Source: Candidatus Rokuibacteriota bacterium
Lineage (GTDB): Bacteria > Methylomirabilota > Methylomirabilia > Rokubacteriales > CSP1-6
Direction of reading: 5' to 3'
NCBI GenBank assembly: GCA_003221635.1
Contig: QHSR01000226.1
Coordinates: forward strand, 1-46,530
Length of the DNA stretch: 46,530 nt
The notes beneath the pieces were generated by a model. The model did no database searches, was not told the origin of the DNA, and saw only the letters and a list, made by a program, of their open reading frames with translations. This document shows positions 6,593 through 15,309 of this stretch, in pieces. The first letter of the stretch is position 1. Each line of letters begins with the position of its first letter. A program made the translations under genes and the position numbers.

Positions 6593-9500
6593 ATGTCATG
6601 GCCAGCCCGGCCGTATCGGCTGCTCGCCGCGAGCCTGTTGCTGCTCGGCGCCATCCTCCCCACGAGCGTGGTTGCGGCGCCTCGTGACGACGACAGTCGC
6701 GTGGTACCAACGAAGATCCACGACCGCGCGCGGGCTGAAGGCGAGGTGCGCGTGCTGGTCGAGCTCGCGCTTCCCTCGAGCCGCGTTGCCGAGGGCGCCG
6801 TCCCGAGTCACGCGAGGGCTGCCTACCGCCAGGAGATCACCGACACCGCCTCACGTCTGCTGAGCCGGCTGACACAGCACCCGCACCGTGTCCTTCGCCG
6901 ATACGTGACCGTGCCACTGATCGCGCTCGTGGTTGGCCCGACGGCGTTGCAACAGCTGGACGCGTCGCGCGCCCTGGTCAAGCGGGTGACGGAGGACATG
7001 ATTCACGAGCCGGTCCTGCGGGACAGTATCCCGCTCATCGGCGCCGACCAGGCCTGGGCTCAGGGCTTCGACGGCACCGGCCTCGTGGTGGCGGTGCTCG
7101 ATACCGGTGTCGACTCGGCTCATCCGTTCCTCGCCGGCAAGGTCGTGGAAGAGGCCTGCTACTCCACCACGTCCGCGCAGCAGAGCACGACGCTCTGCCC
7201 GAACGGTGCCGACGAGCAGATCGGTCCCGGGGCCGGGGTGTACTGTCCGCTCGAACTCGGAGGCTGCTGGCACGGCACCCACGTGGCGGGCATCGCCGCT
7301 GGGAGCGGGACGCCGTCCGGCGTGCCGATCTGGGGTGTCGGGCGGGGCGCCAGCATCATGTCGATCCAGGTCTTCTCACGGTTCGACGGCTCCGCCTGCG
7401 GCGACTCGCCACCGTGCATCGGGGCGTACACGTCCGATATCCTCGCCGCCCTCGAGCGTGTCTACGCCCTGCGTACCGCTCACCCCTTTGCCGCGGTCAA
7501 CATGAGCCTGGGCGGCGGGCTCTTCAGCTCGACCTGTGACGAGCAACCCTACAAACCGTTCATCGACAACCTGCGCGCAGCCGGCATCGCGACCGTCGTG
7601 GCCTCCGGAAACAACGGGGCCGTCGACCAGCTCAGCGCGCCGGCGTGCGTCTCCACCGCCGTGAGCGTCGCCGCCACGACCAAGGACGACCAGGTCGCGT
7701 ACTTCTCGAACGTGGCCCCCTTCCTATCCCTGTTCGCCCCCGGCGTCAGCATCACCTCGTCGTACCCCGGCGGCGTGTTTTCGATCGCGAGCGGCACGTC
7801 GATGGCGGCCCCGCACGTCACCGGCACCTGGGCGGTGCTCAAGCAGGCCAAGCCGACCGCGAGCGTCGACGAGATCCTCCAGGCCCTCAGCGTCACCGGG
7901 GTCATGATCGAGGACACTGTCGCCGGAACGGGCACCACCCGGCCAAGGATCCAGGTGGACCTCGCGCTGAGCGCGCTCCTCAACCCTGGGACGCCGATCA
8001 TCGCCAACATCTCTCCCAAGCAGGGGACGATTGGCACAAGCCCCACCGTGACAGTCAGCGGGATCAACTTCCAGCCCGGGGCGAGCGCCTCCTTCGGCGA
8101 TGGCATCACGGTGACGTCGACGACGGTCGTCTCGTCCACTCAGCTCTCGGTCGCTCTCGCCATCGCGCCCACGGCGGCGCTGGGTCCGCGCGACGTCACG
8201 GTGACGAACCCCGGCGGCCAGACCGCGACCCGCGCGGGCGGCTTCACGGTTCTGCCGCCGCCGCCAACGATCAGCCTGGCGCTCCTCGGCAAGCTGCGCG
8301 ACAAGGTGGGGCAAGGCTCTGCGGCCTTCAGCTCGGACGGCGCCCTCGACGGCACCTTCCGGGTGACCGTCCAGGCCGGCAGCGGCGCCCGCACGGTGAC
8401 GCGGCTCGAGCTCCGCCATCCCGCCAGCGGCGGCACCTGGGACACCGACTCCGCGACGCCGTCCTGGGCCCTCGGGGCTGCGGCCAGCCTGGACGCCGCG
8501 CTCCTCAACGCCGCGAACGGATCGGTGAGCTTCGGAGTCGCCGACGGCGGGGCCTTCTTCGTGTTCGCGTCCGACTTCACTCCGACGCCGTTCAGTAGCG
8601 GGGCCAGCCTCACGGTCACCGCTAACTTCGCGGACGGGACGACAGCCAGCGCAACGGTCACCTTGCCGGTCGTGCCGACGATCTCCAGCGTGTCACCCAG
8701 CTCCGGGGCGCCCGGAGCCAACCCCACCGTGACCGTGACCGGCACGAACTTCCAGGCGGGTGCGAGCGCTTCCTTCGGCGCCGACATCGCCGTCACCTCG
8801 ACGACGCGCGTCTCGTCCACTCAGCTCTCGGTTGCGCTCGCCATCGCGCCCGCGGCGGCGCTGGGCCCACGTGATGTGACCGTTGCGAATCCCGACGGGC
8901 AGTCTGCGGTTCGCGCCGGCGGCTTCACGGTCGCCCTGCCACCTCCCGTGCTCAGCCTCGCGTTCCTCGGCAAGCCGCGCGACAAGGTGGGGCAAGGCTC
9001 CGCAGCCTTCAGCTCGGACGGCGCCCTCGACGGCACCTTCCGGGTGACCGTCCAGGCCGGCAGCGGCGCCCGCATGGTGACACGGCTCGAGCTCCGCCAT
9101 CCCGCCAGCGGCGGCACCTGGGACACCGACTCCGCGACGCCGTCCTGGGCCCTCGGGGCTGCGGCCAGCCTGGACGCCGCGCTCCTCAACGCCGCGAACG
9201 GATCGGTGAGCTTCGGACTCGCCGACGGCGGGGCCTTCTTCGTGTTCGCGTCCGACTTCACCCCGACGCCGTTCAGTAGCGGGGCCAGCCTCACGGTCAC
9301 CGCTAACTTCGCGGACGGGACGACAGCCAGCGCGACGGTCACCTTGCCGGTCGTGCCGACGATCTCCAGCGTGTCACCCAGCTCCGGGGCGCCCGGAGCC
9401 AACCCCACCGTGACCGTGACCGGCACGAACTTCCAGGCGGGCGCGAGCGCTTCCTTCGGTGCCGACATCGCCGTCACCTCGACGACGGTCGTCTCGTCCA

Positions 9501-10426
9501 CTCAGCTCTCGGTCGCCCTCGCCATCGCGCCCACGGCGGCGCTGGGCCCACGTGACGTGACCGTCGCGACGGGCGGCCAGACCGCGATCCGCGCGGGCGG
9601 CTTCACGGTCGCCCTGCCACCCCCCGTGCTCAGCCTCGTGTTCCTCGGCAAGCTGCGCGACAAGGTGGGGCAAGGCTCTGCGGCCTTCAGCTCGGACGGC
9701 GCCCTCGACGGCACCTTCCGGGTGACCGTCCAGACCGGCAGCGGTGCCCGCACTGTCACGCGCCTCGAGTTGCGCCGAACCGCCGGCGGCGCCTGGGACA
9801 CCGACTCCGCGTCGCCGTCCTGGGCCCTCGGGGCTGCGGCCAGCCTGGACACCGCGCTCCTCAACGCCGCGAACGGATCGGTGAGCTTCGCCGTCGCGGA
9901 CGGCAGCGCCTTCGTCACATTCGCCTCCGACTTCGGCCTACTTCGCGGGCGCGCCCGGAGCCGGCGTCGGCACCACGATGCCGGGAGCCAGGGGGATCTC
10001 CTCCACGAGGGTCACTTTCGTGACGTAATAGCGGGTCTCGCCGAAGCAGCTCGTCGGGAGCCCGACCTTCTGCTCGTAGTGCAGCGCGACGCGTCGGCCC
10101 ATCAGCCTGTTGATCTGCTCCCCGACGGCGTCCTCCCACACCGTGAAGGCGAACTGCTCGGTGGCGGCGCCGGGCATCGAGACCATCGCCAGCTCGCCCT
10201 CCCATGTCTTGCAGATCCAGCCCTTGCGGGAAAACTTCTGCACCCACCCGGCGCGCTCGCCGGCCGCGTAGCTCCAGGTCAACGTGACCCAGAAATAGGC
10301 TGCGACCAGCGCCACGATCAGCAGCAATCCCATCAGCACGCGCAGTTTGCCGATGCCGCGTTCACCGCACCCAGTCATCTCGCGCTCCTACGGGTCGAGG
10401 TCGAGCTCACGGGACCTTCTGGCTGA
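6593..10426 (+). CDS. Secreted S8 subtilisin-like serine protease with IPT/TIG-type repeats; native C-terminus lost
   Basis: 1277-residue frame. A signal peptide (RLLAASLLLLGAILP) is followed by an I9-like propeptide to about residue 145. The S8 catalytic domain has Asp170 (VLDTGVD), His227 (HGTHVAG), the oxyanion Asn in ASGNNGA, and Ser403 (SGTSMAAPH). From about residue 465 come alternating IPT/TIG-like domains (ISPKQGTIGTSPTVTVSGINF) and a second domain starting GKLRDKVGQGSAAFSS, repeated as a 227-residue unit. The third unit stops abruptly at FASDF near residue 1114. The remaining ~160 residues ([14 protein letters not shown] onward) are just the antisense of the convergent gene at 9938-10378. 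So the true end has been deleted, and the tail is probably not meaningful protein. The protease would act outside the cell; expression is probably RpoN-dependent. Confidence 0.85.
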   Translation: MSWPARPYRLLAASLLLLGAILPTSVVAAPRDDDSRVVPTKIHDRARAEGEVRVLVELALPSSRVAEGAVPSHARAAYRQEITDTASRLLSRLTQHPHRVLRRYVTVPLIALVVGPTALQQLDASRALVKRVTEDMIHEPVLRDSIPLIGADQAWAQGFDGTGLVVAVLDTGVDSAHPFLAGKVVEEACYSTTSAQQSTTLCPNGADEQIGPGAGVYCPLELGGCWHGTHVAGIAAGSGTPSGVPIWGVGRGASIMSIQVFSRFDGSACGDSPPCIGAYTSDILAALERVYALRTAHPFAAVNMSLGGGLFSSTCDEQPYKPFIDNLRAAGIATVVASGNNGAVDQLSAPACVSTAVSVAATTKDDQVAYFSNVAPFLSLFAPGVSITSSYPGGVFSIASGTSMAAPHVTGTWAVLKQAKPTASVDEILQALSVTGVMIEDTVAGTGTTRPRIQVDLALSALLNPGTPIIANISPKQGTIGTSPTVTVSGINFQPGASASFGDGITVTSTTVVSSTQLSVALAIAPTAALGPRDVTVTNPGGQTATRAGGFTVLPPPPTISLALLGKLRDKVGQGSAAFSSDGALDGTFRVTVQAGSGARTVTRLELRHPASGGTWDTDSATPSWALGAAASLDAALLNAANGSVSFGVADGGAFFVFASDFTPTPFSSGASLTVTANFADGTTASATVTLPVVPTISSVSPSSGAPGANPTVTVTGTNFQAGASASFGADIAVTSTTRVSSTQLSVALAIAPAAALGPRDVTVANPDGQSAVRAGGFTVALPPPVLSLAFLGKPRDKVGQGSAAFSSDGALDGTFRVTVQAGSGARMVTRLELRHPASGGTWDTDSATPSWALGAAASLDAALLNAANGSVSFGLADGGAFFVFASDFTPTPFSSGASLTVTANFADGTTASATVTLPVVPTISSVSPSSGAPGANPTVTVTGTNFQAGASASFGADIAVTSTTVVSSTQLSVALAIAPTAALGPRDVTVATGGQTAIRAGGFTVALPPPVLSLVFLGKLRDKVGQGSAAFSSDGALDGTFRVTVQTGSGARTVTRLELRRTAGGAWDTDSASPSWALGAAASLDTALLNAANGSVSFAVADGSAFVTFASDFGLLRGRARSRRRHHDAGSQGDLLHEGHFRDVIAGLAEAARREPDLLLVVQRDASAHQPVDLLPDGVLPHREGELLGGGAGHRDHRQLALPCLADPALAGKLLHPPGALAGRVAPGQRDPEIGCDQRHDQQQSHQHAQFADAAFTAPSHLALLRVEVELTGPSG
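8000..9934 (+). repeat. 681-nt tandem repeat inside the subtilase (2.8 units)
   Basis: Units begin near 8000, 8681 and 9362 with an exact 681-nt period. Units one and two differ at only scattered bases over long stretches, e.g. around 8320-8660 against 9001-9341. The third unit breaks off at 9934. Near-identity at DNA level implies recent duplication or gene conversion, and makes the locus prone to slippage and misassembly. Confidence 0.9.
9938..10378 (-). CDS. Conserved membrane-anchored protein of unknown function
   Basis: 146 residues; ATG 10378 has AGGAG 7 nt upstream. One N-terminal transmembrane segment (VLMGLLLIVALVAAYFWV) is followed by an outside domain with FSRKGWICKTWEGELA, RRVALHYEQ and PTSCFGETRYYVTKV. 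I recall this pattern from a conserved family often mislabelled as 6-phosphogluconate dehydrogenase in proteobacteria. It has no dehydrogenase features, and I assign no function. The end is a proline/alanine-rich tail, PTPAPGAPAK. Its stop (9940-9938) directly abuts the truncated end of the subtilase. Confidence 0.8.
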   Translation of the reverse strand: MTGCGERGIGKLRVLMGLLLIVALVAAYFWVTLTWSYAAGERAGWVQKFSRKGWICKTWEGELAMVSMPGAATEQFAFTVWEDAVGEQINRLMGRRVALHYEQKVGLPTSCFGETRYYVTKVTLVEEIPLAPGIVVPTPAPGAPAK

Positions 10427-10460
10427 TGTACTGCAGCTTCATTCGCTCCTCCGATCGGCT

Positions 10461-11846
10461 ATGCTCCGCTGGCCCCCATGGGATGTCAACGGCGAGCTGA
10501 TCCTGAGCCTCCTCGGCGAGCTCCTGAGCGTGCTGCGACCGGGCATGCGCCGACTCCCCCTGCGTGGCGCCGATCTCGTCCTGATGGCACGGCACCCACG
10601 CTGGAAGGGCATCGGGCAGAGCCACAACACACTCCTGGTGGTCGAGTGCGATGGCCCCATCGCTTCCGAGCGGGTCAGCCGCGCCCTCGATCGATTCCTC
10701 GACGTGTGCCCGTGGCCCGCGGCGCGGCTGCGGCGGTCGTTCCCATGGGGGAAGTTCCACTGGTGGGCCGAGGGCGCGCGCACGGCGCTGATCCGTCCGC
10801 CGGTACGGCGGGCGACGCTCGCCACGAGAGAACAGCTCCAGCAGGCCCTGGTGACCGAGCTCGATGCGATCATCGACCCTCGACGGGAGGCGCCGATCCG
10901 CATCCTGCTCCTCGACAGCGAACGCGAGGCGCCGAGCTTCCTCGTGCTGACGTGGTTCCATCCCCTCATGGACGCACGAGGCGGGCAGAACCTCGTGGCG
11001 CACCTGGACCATCTGGACCGGCACGCGGGCGAGGCGCCCTGGGGCGGCACCCCTCCGGCCTTCGCACCCGAGCGCGATCCGCGGTCGTTCAGGGAGCGCA
11101 GTCGTATCGCCCGAGGGAGCTTGAAGTACATCCGCACCGTCGCTTCCGTCCCACCGGTCTCGCCAGGGAGCGGGCTGGTGCCGCCGGCGCGAACGTGCTT
11201 CAGGCAAGAGAGCTTCGTCGATTCGGGCCCGACCGCGGGCCAGCGCGCCACCCGGGAGATCACCTGGCGCCTGGCCGTGGTCGGCAAGGCGATGGCCGAG
11301 CTGTGGGAGCGGAAGGGTCTCGCCGCTGTTCCCTATCTGCTTCCCATTTCGGTGGACTTGCGGCCGAAGGGAGGTCTGGGCGCGACCTTCGGGAACCAGC
11401 TCGGATTTCACTTCGCGCGGTTCCTGCCCTCCGACACGGCCGACGTGCCGGTGTTGGCTCGAGCGCTGCGCCGCCAGATGGCCGATGCCGTCCGCGACGG
11501 GCAGATCGACGCCAACGCGGTGTCCCTGGAGTTCCTCCACTACCGCCCGCTCTCGATGATGCTGCGCGTGCTGCCGTGGACGGCAGGCGGCGAGCTGTTC
11601 TCCTTCAACTGTGCGGACCTCGCGGACTGGCCGCCGGCCCTCGAGAAATGCTTCGGGCGCCGAGTCCTGAACGCCTATCACGTCCCCGTTGTTCCTCCGA
11701 GGCCCGGGATCGGGGTATTCTTCAACCGCTGCGAGAGCCGAAACAACCTCGTCGTATCGTGGCTCGAGGGCGTCGTGGGCGACGCCGAGGCGGCGCGGAT
11801 CATCGAGGTGATCCGCGACGGCATGGGATGGACCAGGACACCATGA
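10461..11846 (+). CDS. Condensation-domain / wax-ester-synthase-like acyltransferase
   Basis: 461 residues from ATG 10461 (MLRWPPWDVNG); the ribosome site is weak, and a start at Met29 (MRRLPLRGADLV) is possible. The fold is that of the chloramphenicol-acetyltransferase/NRPS-condensation/WS-DGAT superfamily. The HHxxxDG motif appears as WFHPLMDARGG, keeping the catalytic second His and the Asp but with Phe for the first His and Ala for Gly. A later DLRPKGG...FGNQLG resembles the conserved latch region. Such enzymes move an acyl group onto an amine, alcohol or thiol. The stop overlaps the next ATG (ATGA), so it is coupled to the flavin-halogenase-like gene; the pair suggests a small acylated metabolite. 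Confidence 0.7.
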   Translation: MLRWPPWDVNGELILSLLGELLSVLRPGMRRLPLRGADLVLMARHPRWKGIGQSHNTLLVVECDGPIASERVSRALDRFLDVCPWPAARLRRSFPWGKFHWWAEGARTALIRPPVRRATLATREQLQQALVTELDAIIDPRREAPIRILLLDSEREAPSFLVLTWFHPLMDARGGQNLVAHLDHLDRHAGEAPWGGTPPAFAPERDPRSFRERSRIARGSLKYIRTVASVPPVSPGSGLVPPARTCFRQESFVDSGPTAGQRATREITWRLAVVGKAMAELWERKGLAAVPYLLPISVDLRPKGGLGATFGNQLGFHFARFLPSDTADVPVLARALRRQMADAVRDGQIDANAVSLEFLHYRPLSMMLRVLPWTAGGELFSFNCADLADWPPALEKCFGRRVLNAYHVPVVPPRPGIGVFFNRCESRNNLVVSWLEGVVGDAEAARIIEVIRDGMGWTRTP

Positions 11847-13103
11847 ATTCCAACACCGAGCAGCCCGAACGTTTACGGGTCGCCATTGTCGGGGCGGGGC
11901 CCGCGGGATCCGCCTTGGCGATCCTGCTCGCCCGCCAGGGGAGCGACGTCACGCTCTTCGACGATGGCCGTCGTGCGGAGCTGCTCGTCGGGGAATCGCT
12001 CGTCCCTGCCGTGGTCCCGATTCTGCGACGTCTCGGATTCGAAGAGGAGACCGCGAGCTTCAGCCGCGTCAAGCCCGGCGTGTCCTTCATCTGGTCGCCC
12101 GCCGATCGTCTCAGCGTGACGTTCAAGCGCTTCGCCCCCGCCGTCTTCCCGTACGCCTACAACATCCCGCGCCCGCAATTTGACGAGGCCTTGTTCACCA
12201 AGGCGATCGCCGCCGGAGTACGACACGTGCCGGTCCGAGCCCGGCTACAACCGGTCAGCGAGCAGGAGGCGGGGGCGGAGCTGGCACTCGCTCCCGAGAC
12301 ACTGGCCGCAGCGCCAGTGATGGAGGGCCGTCCGCCCCACCTCATCGTTGATGCCACGGGGCGGGCCCGCCACGCGGCCCGCGTGCTGGGGATTCCGGCC
12401 CGTCTGGGACCGCGAAAGGATGTGGCGCATTTCGCTCATTTCGAGGGCTTCAGCTGGGACGACGCGCCCGGGCAGGTGCTGATCGCGCGCGGTGAGGCCG
12501 GCGGCTGGAGCTGGAGCATCCCGCTCCAGGAGCGGCTCTCGGTTGGCATCGTGCTGGGGCAGGATGACGCGGCCCGCCTCGGGCGCACTCCAGAAGACCG
12601 GCTCGAGCGCGCCATCGCGACCGACCCCTGGCTCTCTTCCGTAGCGCGGCTACGGGCGCGGCTGGGTCATGGTGGGAGACGCCTTCGGCTTCATCGACCC
12701 CATGCTCTCACCCGGGGTTTTCCTGGCGCTCCGCTCGGCCGAGCTCTTGGCCGATGGCCTGGCCCCGTGGCTGAAACGGGGGTCGGCGCCTTCGCCAGCC
12801 GAGATGCATTCGGTACTGGCCGCGTACGCTGAGACCCAGAACGAGATGCTGTCCGCCTGGTTCGAGCTGGTGGCCTATCTCTACGATGGGCGGCTGGCGA
12901 CGATGGTCCGGGTCGGACGCACCTGGATGGCGGGACCGGGGCCGGGCTTCCTCAAGAATGCTCTGGAGCAATATCTCGCGCGCCACGTTGGCGTGCTGGC
13001 CAGCGGAGCTCGGACGACGTCCCGCTACAGCCGCGGCCTGCTCCGCTTCTTGAGCCGCCACACGCTGCGGGGCGTGGACCCGGCGCAGCTCGCCATCCGG
13101 TGA
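11843..13103 (+). pseudogene. Flavin-dependent halogenase / FAD oxidoreductase-like gene, frameshifted by internal deletion
   Basis: The N-terminal part from ATG 11843 has the FAD loop VAIVGAGPAGSALAILLARQ, GESLVPAVVPILRRLGF, and GGWSWSIPL, which fits the WxWxIP signature of FADH2-dependent halogenases. It leaves frame after DPWLSSVARLRARL near 12660. The C-terminal part, in the next frame, begins WVMVGDAFGFIDPMLSPGVFLA, the second FAD motif, and runs to TGA 13103. About 20-25 residues normally lying between these blocks are missing. Family members reduce or halogenate polyketide, indole or polyene substrates. Unless the frameshift is an assembly error, no functional enzyme is made. Coupled by ATGA to the acyltransferase-like gene. 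Confidence 0.78.
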
Positions 13104-13117
13104 AGGCGGCAGGCGTA

Positions 13118-13180
13118 GTGCGCGCCGCAGGCCGTCGCGGGGCTGGGGCCCCGCCGGCCGAGGCGCGGCTATAGAATAGA
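13118..13180 (+). repeat. Interspersed palindromic element, copy B (complete)
   Basis: GTGCGCGCCGCAGGCCGTC, then GCGGGGC-TGGG-GCCCCGC (13137-13154, perfect 7-bp stem, 4-nt loop), then CGGCCGAGGCGCG. It is flanked outside by GGCCG/CGGCC with a 2-nt bulge. An AT-rich CTATAGAATAGAGG follows. It lies between two convergent genes. Confidence 0.8.
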
Positions 13181-13185
13181 GGCGT

Positions 13186-13989
13186 CTACCGCGGCGGCTT
13201 CGCCGCCACGTACTCGTTGATGAGCCCGTAGAACGCGTGCCGATCGACTGCGACGAAGCCAGTCCGCCGTAACGCTTCGAGAATTGCCTCCGGTGGCACA
13301 CACTGATCGATCGTGTCCCAGTAGAACTTCATGAGGAGCTGGGCCGGCTCGCTCCTGGTACTGATGCGCGCCATCAGGGGCAGGATGCGCTGGAAATGGG
13401 TCCGGACAAGCCAGCGGGATACAGACGAGGACGGGCGGACGACCTCGAGAAGGAGGATGCGGCCGCCGGGCTTCAGGACACGCCAGTACTCCCGGAACGC
13501 CACCTCGAGGTCCGCCACGTGGCGCAAGGCAAAGCCCATGCTGAGCATGTCGAAGCGATCATTGCGGAATGGCAGCGCCTCCGCCCTGCCCTGCACGAGG
13601 GGTCCGGAGAGCGCCTTCCGCGCCTCCTGCAGCATCCCGCGGCTCGGATCGACGCCGATGACTCCACCGGGCTCGCGGAGAATGTCTGCCGCGCCGCGTG
13701 CCACCAGACCTGTGCCGGCCGCGACATCGAGAAGCCGCATCCCGGGACGCAGACCGGCGCGCCGAAGGGCGTCGCGGCGATACCACGGGCCGGAGCCAAA
13801 GTCGAGCATCTTGCCGATACGGTTGTAGTGTCGCGCCGCGCCGTCGAACAGCGCGCCGACGAACGATTGCCGGTCAGCGGCGCGCGTATAGTACTGCCCG
13901 AGGACGGGATGGGGCGGTGTCGCGGCGCTCTCATGGGGGGCCCCGTTACCCCGACCGTGATCCTCGCGCCGGCGCTCCCGCTCGATCAT
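13186..13989 (-). CDS. UbiE/COQ5-type SAM-dependent C-methyltransferase
   Basis: 267 residues. The SAM-binding motif LLDVAAGTGLVARGAA, the acidic loop GVIGVDPSRGML, the post-motif ALPFRNDRFDMLSMGFALRH and the family-typical WRVLKPGGRILLLEV are all present, in the order of UbiE-like methyltransferases of quinone biosynthesis. The C-terminal EYVAAKPPR is shorter than in E. coli UbiE. The adjoining P450, flavin-halogenase-like and acyltransferase-like genes suggest a specialised methylation rather than housekeeping menaquinone synthesis. It starts 22 nt after the P450 stop and is probably co-transcribed with it. Confidence 0.85.
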   Translation of the reverse strand: MIERERRREDHGRGNGAPHESAATPPHPVLGQYYTRAADRQSFVGALFDGAARHYNRIGKMLDFGSGPWYRRDALRRAGLRPGMRLLDVAAGTGLVARGAADILREPGGVIGVDPSRGMLQEARKALSGPLVQGRAEALPFRNDRFDMLSMGFALRHVADLEVAFREYWRVLKPGGRILLLEVVRPSSSVSRWLVRTHFQRILPLMARISTRSEPAQLLMKFYWDTIDQCVPPEAILEALRRTGFVAVDRHAFYGLINEYVAAKPPR

Positions 13990-14011
13990 GTCGGTCTCGC
14001 TCCGGGCCGCG

Positions 14012-15199
14012 TCAGAATTTCACCGGGAGCGTCTTCAGTCCCCTCAGCGTGAGGCTCTGGCGGTACTCCGGCTCGTCCGTGACGAGCTCGAGCTTCGGGA
14101 GCCGCCGCACGAGCGTGTCGATGGCGATCTGCCCTTCCACGCGCGCGAGTGGAGCGCCGAGGCAGAAGTGAATGCCCCAGCCGAAGGCGATGTGGCGGTT
14201 GTCGGTACGGGTGAGGTCGAGACGATCAGGGTCGGGAAACTGGGCGGGATCGCGATCCGCGGCGCCGATGAAGGGCATCACCATCTCACCCTTGCCGATC
14301 GTCCGGCCGCCGATCGTGACGTCCGTGCTCGGGATGCGCGCGGTGCGCTGCACGGGACCATCGTAACGCAGCAGCTCCTCGACGGCGCTCGCGATGAGCC
14401 CGGGCGTCTCGCGCAGCCGACGGAGCTCTCCTGGATGGCGCAGGAGTGCCAGGGTCCCGTTACCGATCAGGTTGACCGTCGTCTCGTGGCCGGCGACGAG
14501 CAGGAGGATGCACGTCGCGAGCAGCTCGTCCTCGCTCAGCTTGTCGCCCGCCTCTTCGGCGGCGATGAGCGCGGACAGGAGATCGCCGCGCGGTGAGGCC
14601 CGACGCTCCGCGACGAGTCCTCGGAAGTAGTCGCTCATGGCGTGGCGGGCAGCGCCGCTCTGCCGCGGCACCTCGGACTCCGGCGGCAGCAAGCTCGAGT
14701 CGAGCCCGCGCGTGATATCGAGGCTCCATCCCTTGAACCGCTCGTGATCTTCGACGGGAACGCCCAGCATCTCGCAGATGACGTTGACCGGGAGCGGGTA
14801 GGCGAACTCCTCGATCAGATCCATCGAGCCGGCCGCCTCGGCGCGAGCGATCAGGCTGTCGACCACCTGCTGGATGCGCGCCCGCAGCCCCTCCACGACG
14901 CGCGGGGTGAACGCCTTGCTCACGAGGCCGCGCAGCCGCGTGTGGTCCGGCGGATCGCGGTCGAGCATCGAGAGCCCGACGCCCGGCGGTGGCGCGACAC
15001 CGAAGCGGGCCGCCACGAAGGCCGCGAGCGGCTCCTTGACGAAGCGCGGATCGCGAAGCACCGCCACCACGTCCTCGTACCGGGTGAGCACCCAGAAGTC
15101 GAGGGGACTGTGATGGACGGGATCATCGCTACGCAGGCGGTGGTAGGTCGGATAGGGATCCGCCAGGAACTCGGGGTCCATCGGGTTGAAGCTGGTCAT
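14012..15199 (-). CDS. Cytochrome P450 (bacterial class I)
   Basis: 395 residues from ATG 15199 (MTSFNPMDPEFLADPYPTYH). A heme-thiolate monooxygenase needing ferredoxin partners, none of which is adjacent. Signatures: I-helix LVAGHETTVNLIGNG with the AGxET oxygen-activation motif, K-helix EELLRY (ExxR), and the heme loop FGWGIHFCLGAPLAR with the axial cysteine. MLDRDPPDHTRLRGLV is the conserved C-helix region. Length and order are those of soluble CYP families. The substrate cannot be inferred. It is followed at 22 nt by the methyltransferase, so hydroxylation and methylation of one compound is a reasonable guess. Confidence 0.93.
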   Translation of the reverse strand: MTSFNPMDPEFLADPYPTYHRLRSDDPVHHSPLDFWVLTRYEDVVAVLRDPRFVKEPLAAFVAARFGVAPPPGVGLSMLDRDPPDHTRLRGLVSKAFTPRVVEGLRARIQQVVDSLIARAEAAGSMDLIEEFAYPLPVNVICEMLGVPVEDHERFKGWSLDITRGLDSSLLPPESEVPRQSGAARHAMSDYFRGLVAERRASPRGDLLSALIAAEEAGDKLSEDELLATCILLLVAGHETTVNLIGNGTLALLRHPGELRRLRETPGLIASAVEELLRYDGPVQRTARIPSTDVTIGGRTIGKGEMVMPFIGAADRDPAQFPDPDRLDLTRTDNRHIAFGWGIHFCLGAPLARVEGQIAIDTLVRRLPKLELVTDEPEYRQSLTLRGLKTLPVKF

Positions 15200-15216
15200 G
15201 GGATCGGTGAGGGCAA

Positions 15217-15245
15217 AAGATGGCGCGGGCGGAGGGCGAAGTCAA
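15217..15245 (-). promoter_or_regulatory. Possible sigma-70 promoter for P450-methyltransferase
   Basis: Minus strand TTGACT (15245-15240), 17-nt spacer, CATCTT (15222-15217). The -35 is a 5/6 match and the -10 a 3/6 match. Confidence 0.35.
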
Positions 15246-15309
15246 GGGCCTTGGCGTTTGTCGAGGGGCCCCATGAGGGCTAGAGTAGGGAGCGGAAAGG
15301 ACCACGGGC

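Noticed and set aside
9935-10426. Arg/His-rich C-terminal tail of the subtilase as a new domain
   Set aside because: It is the exact antisense of the conserved membrane protein at 9938-10378 and begins where the repeat is cut.
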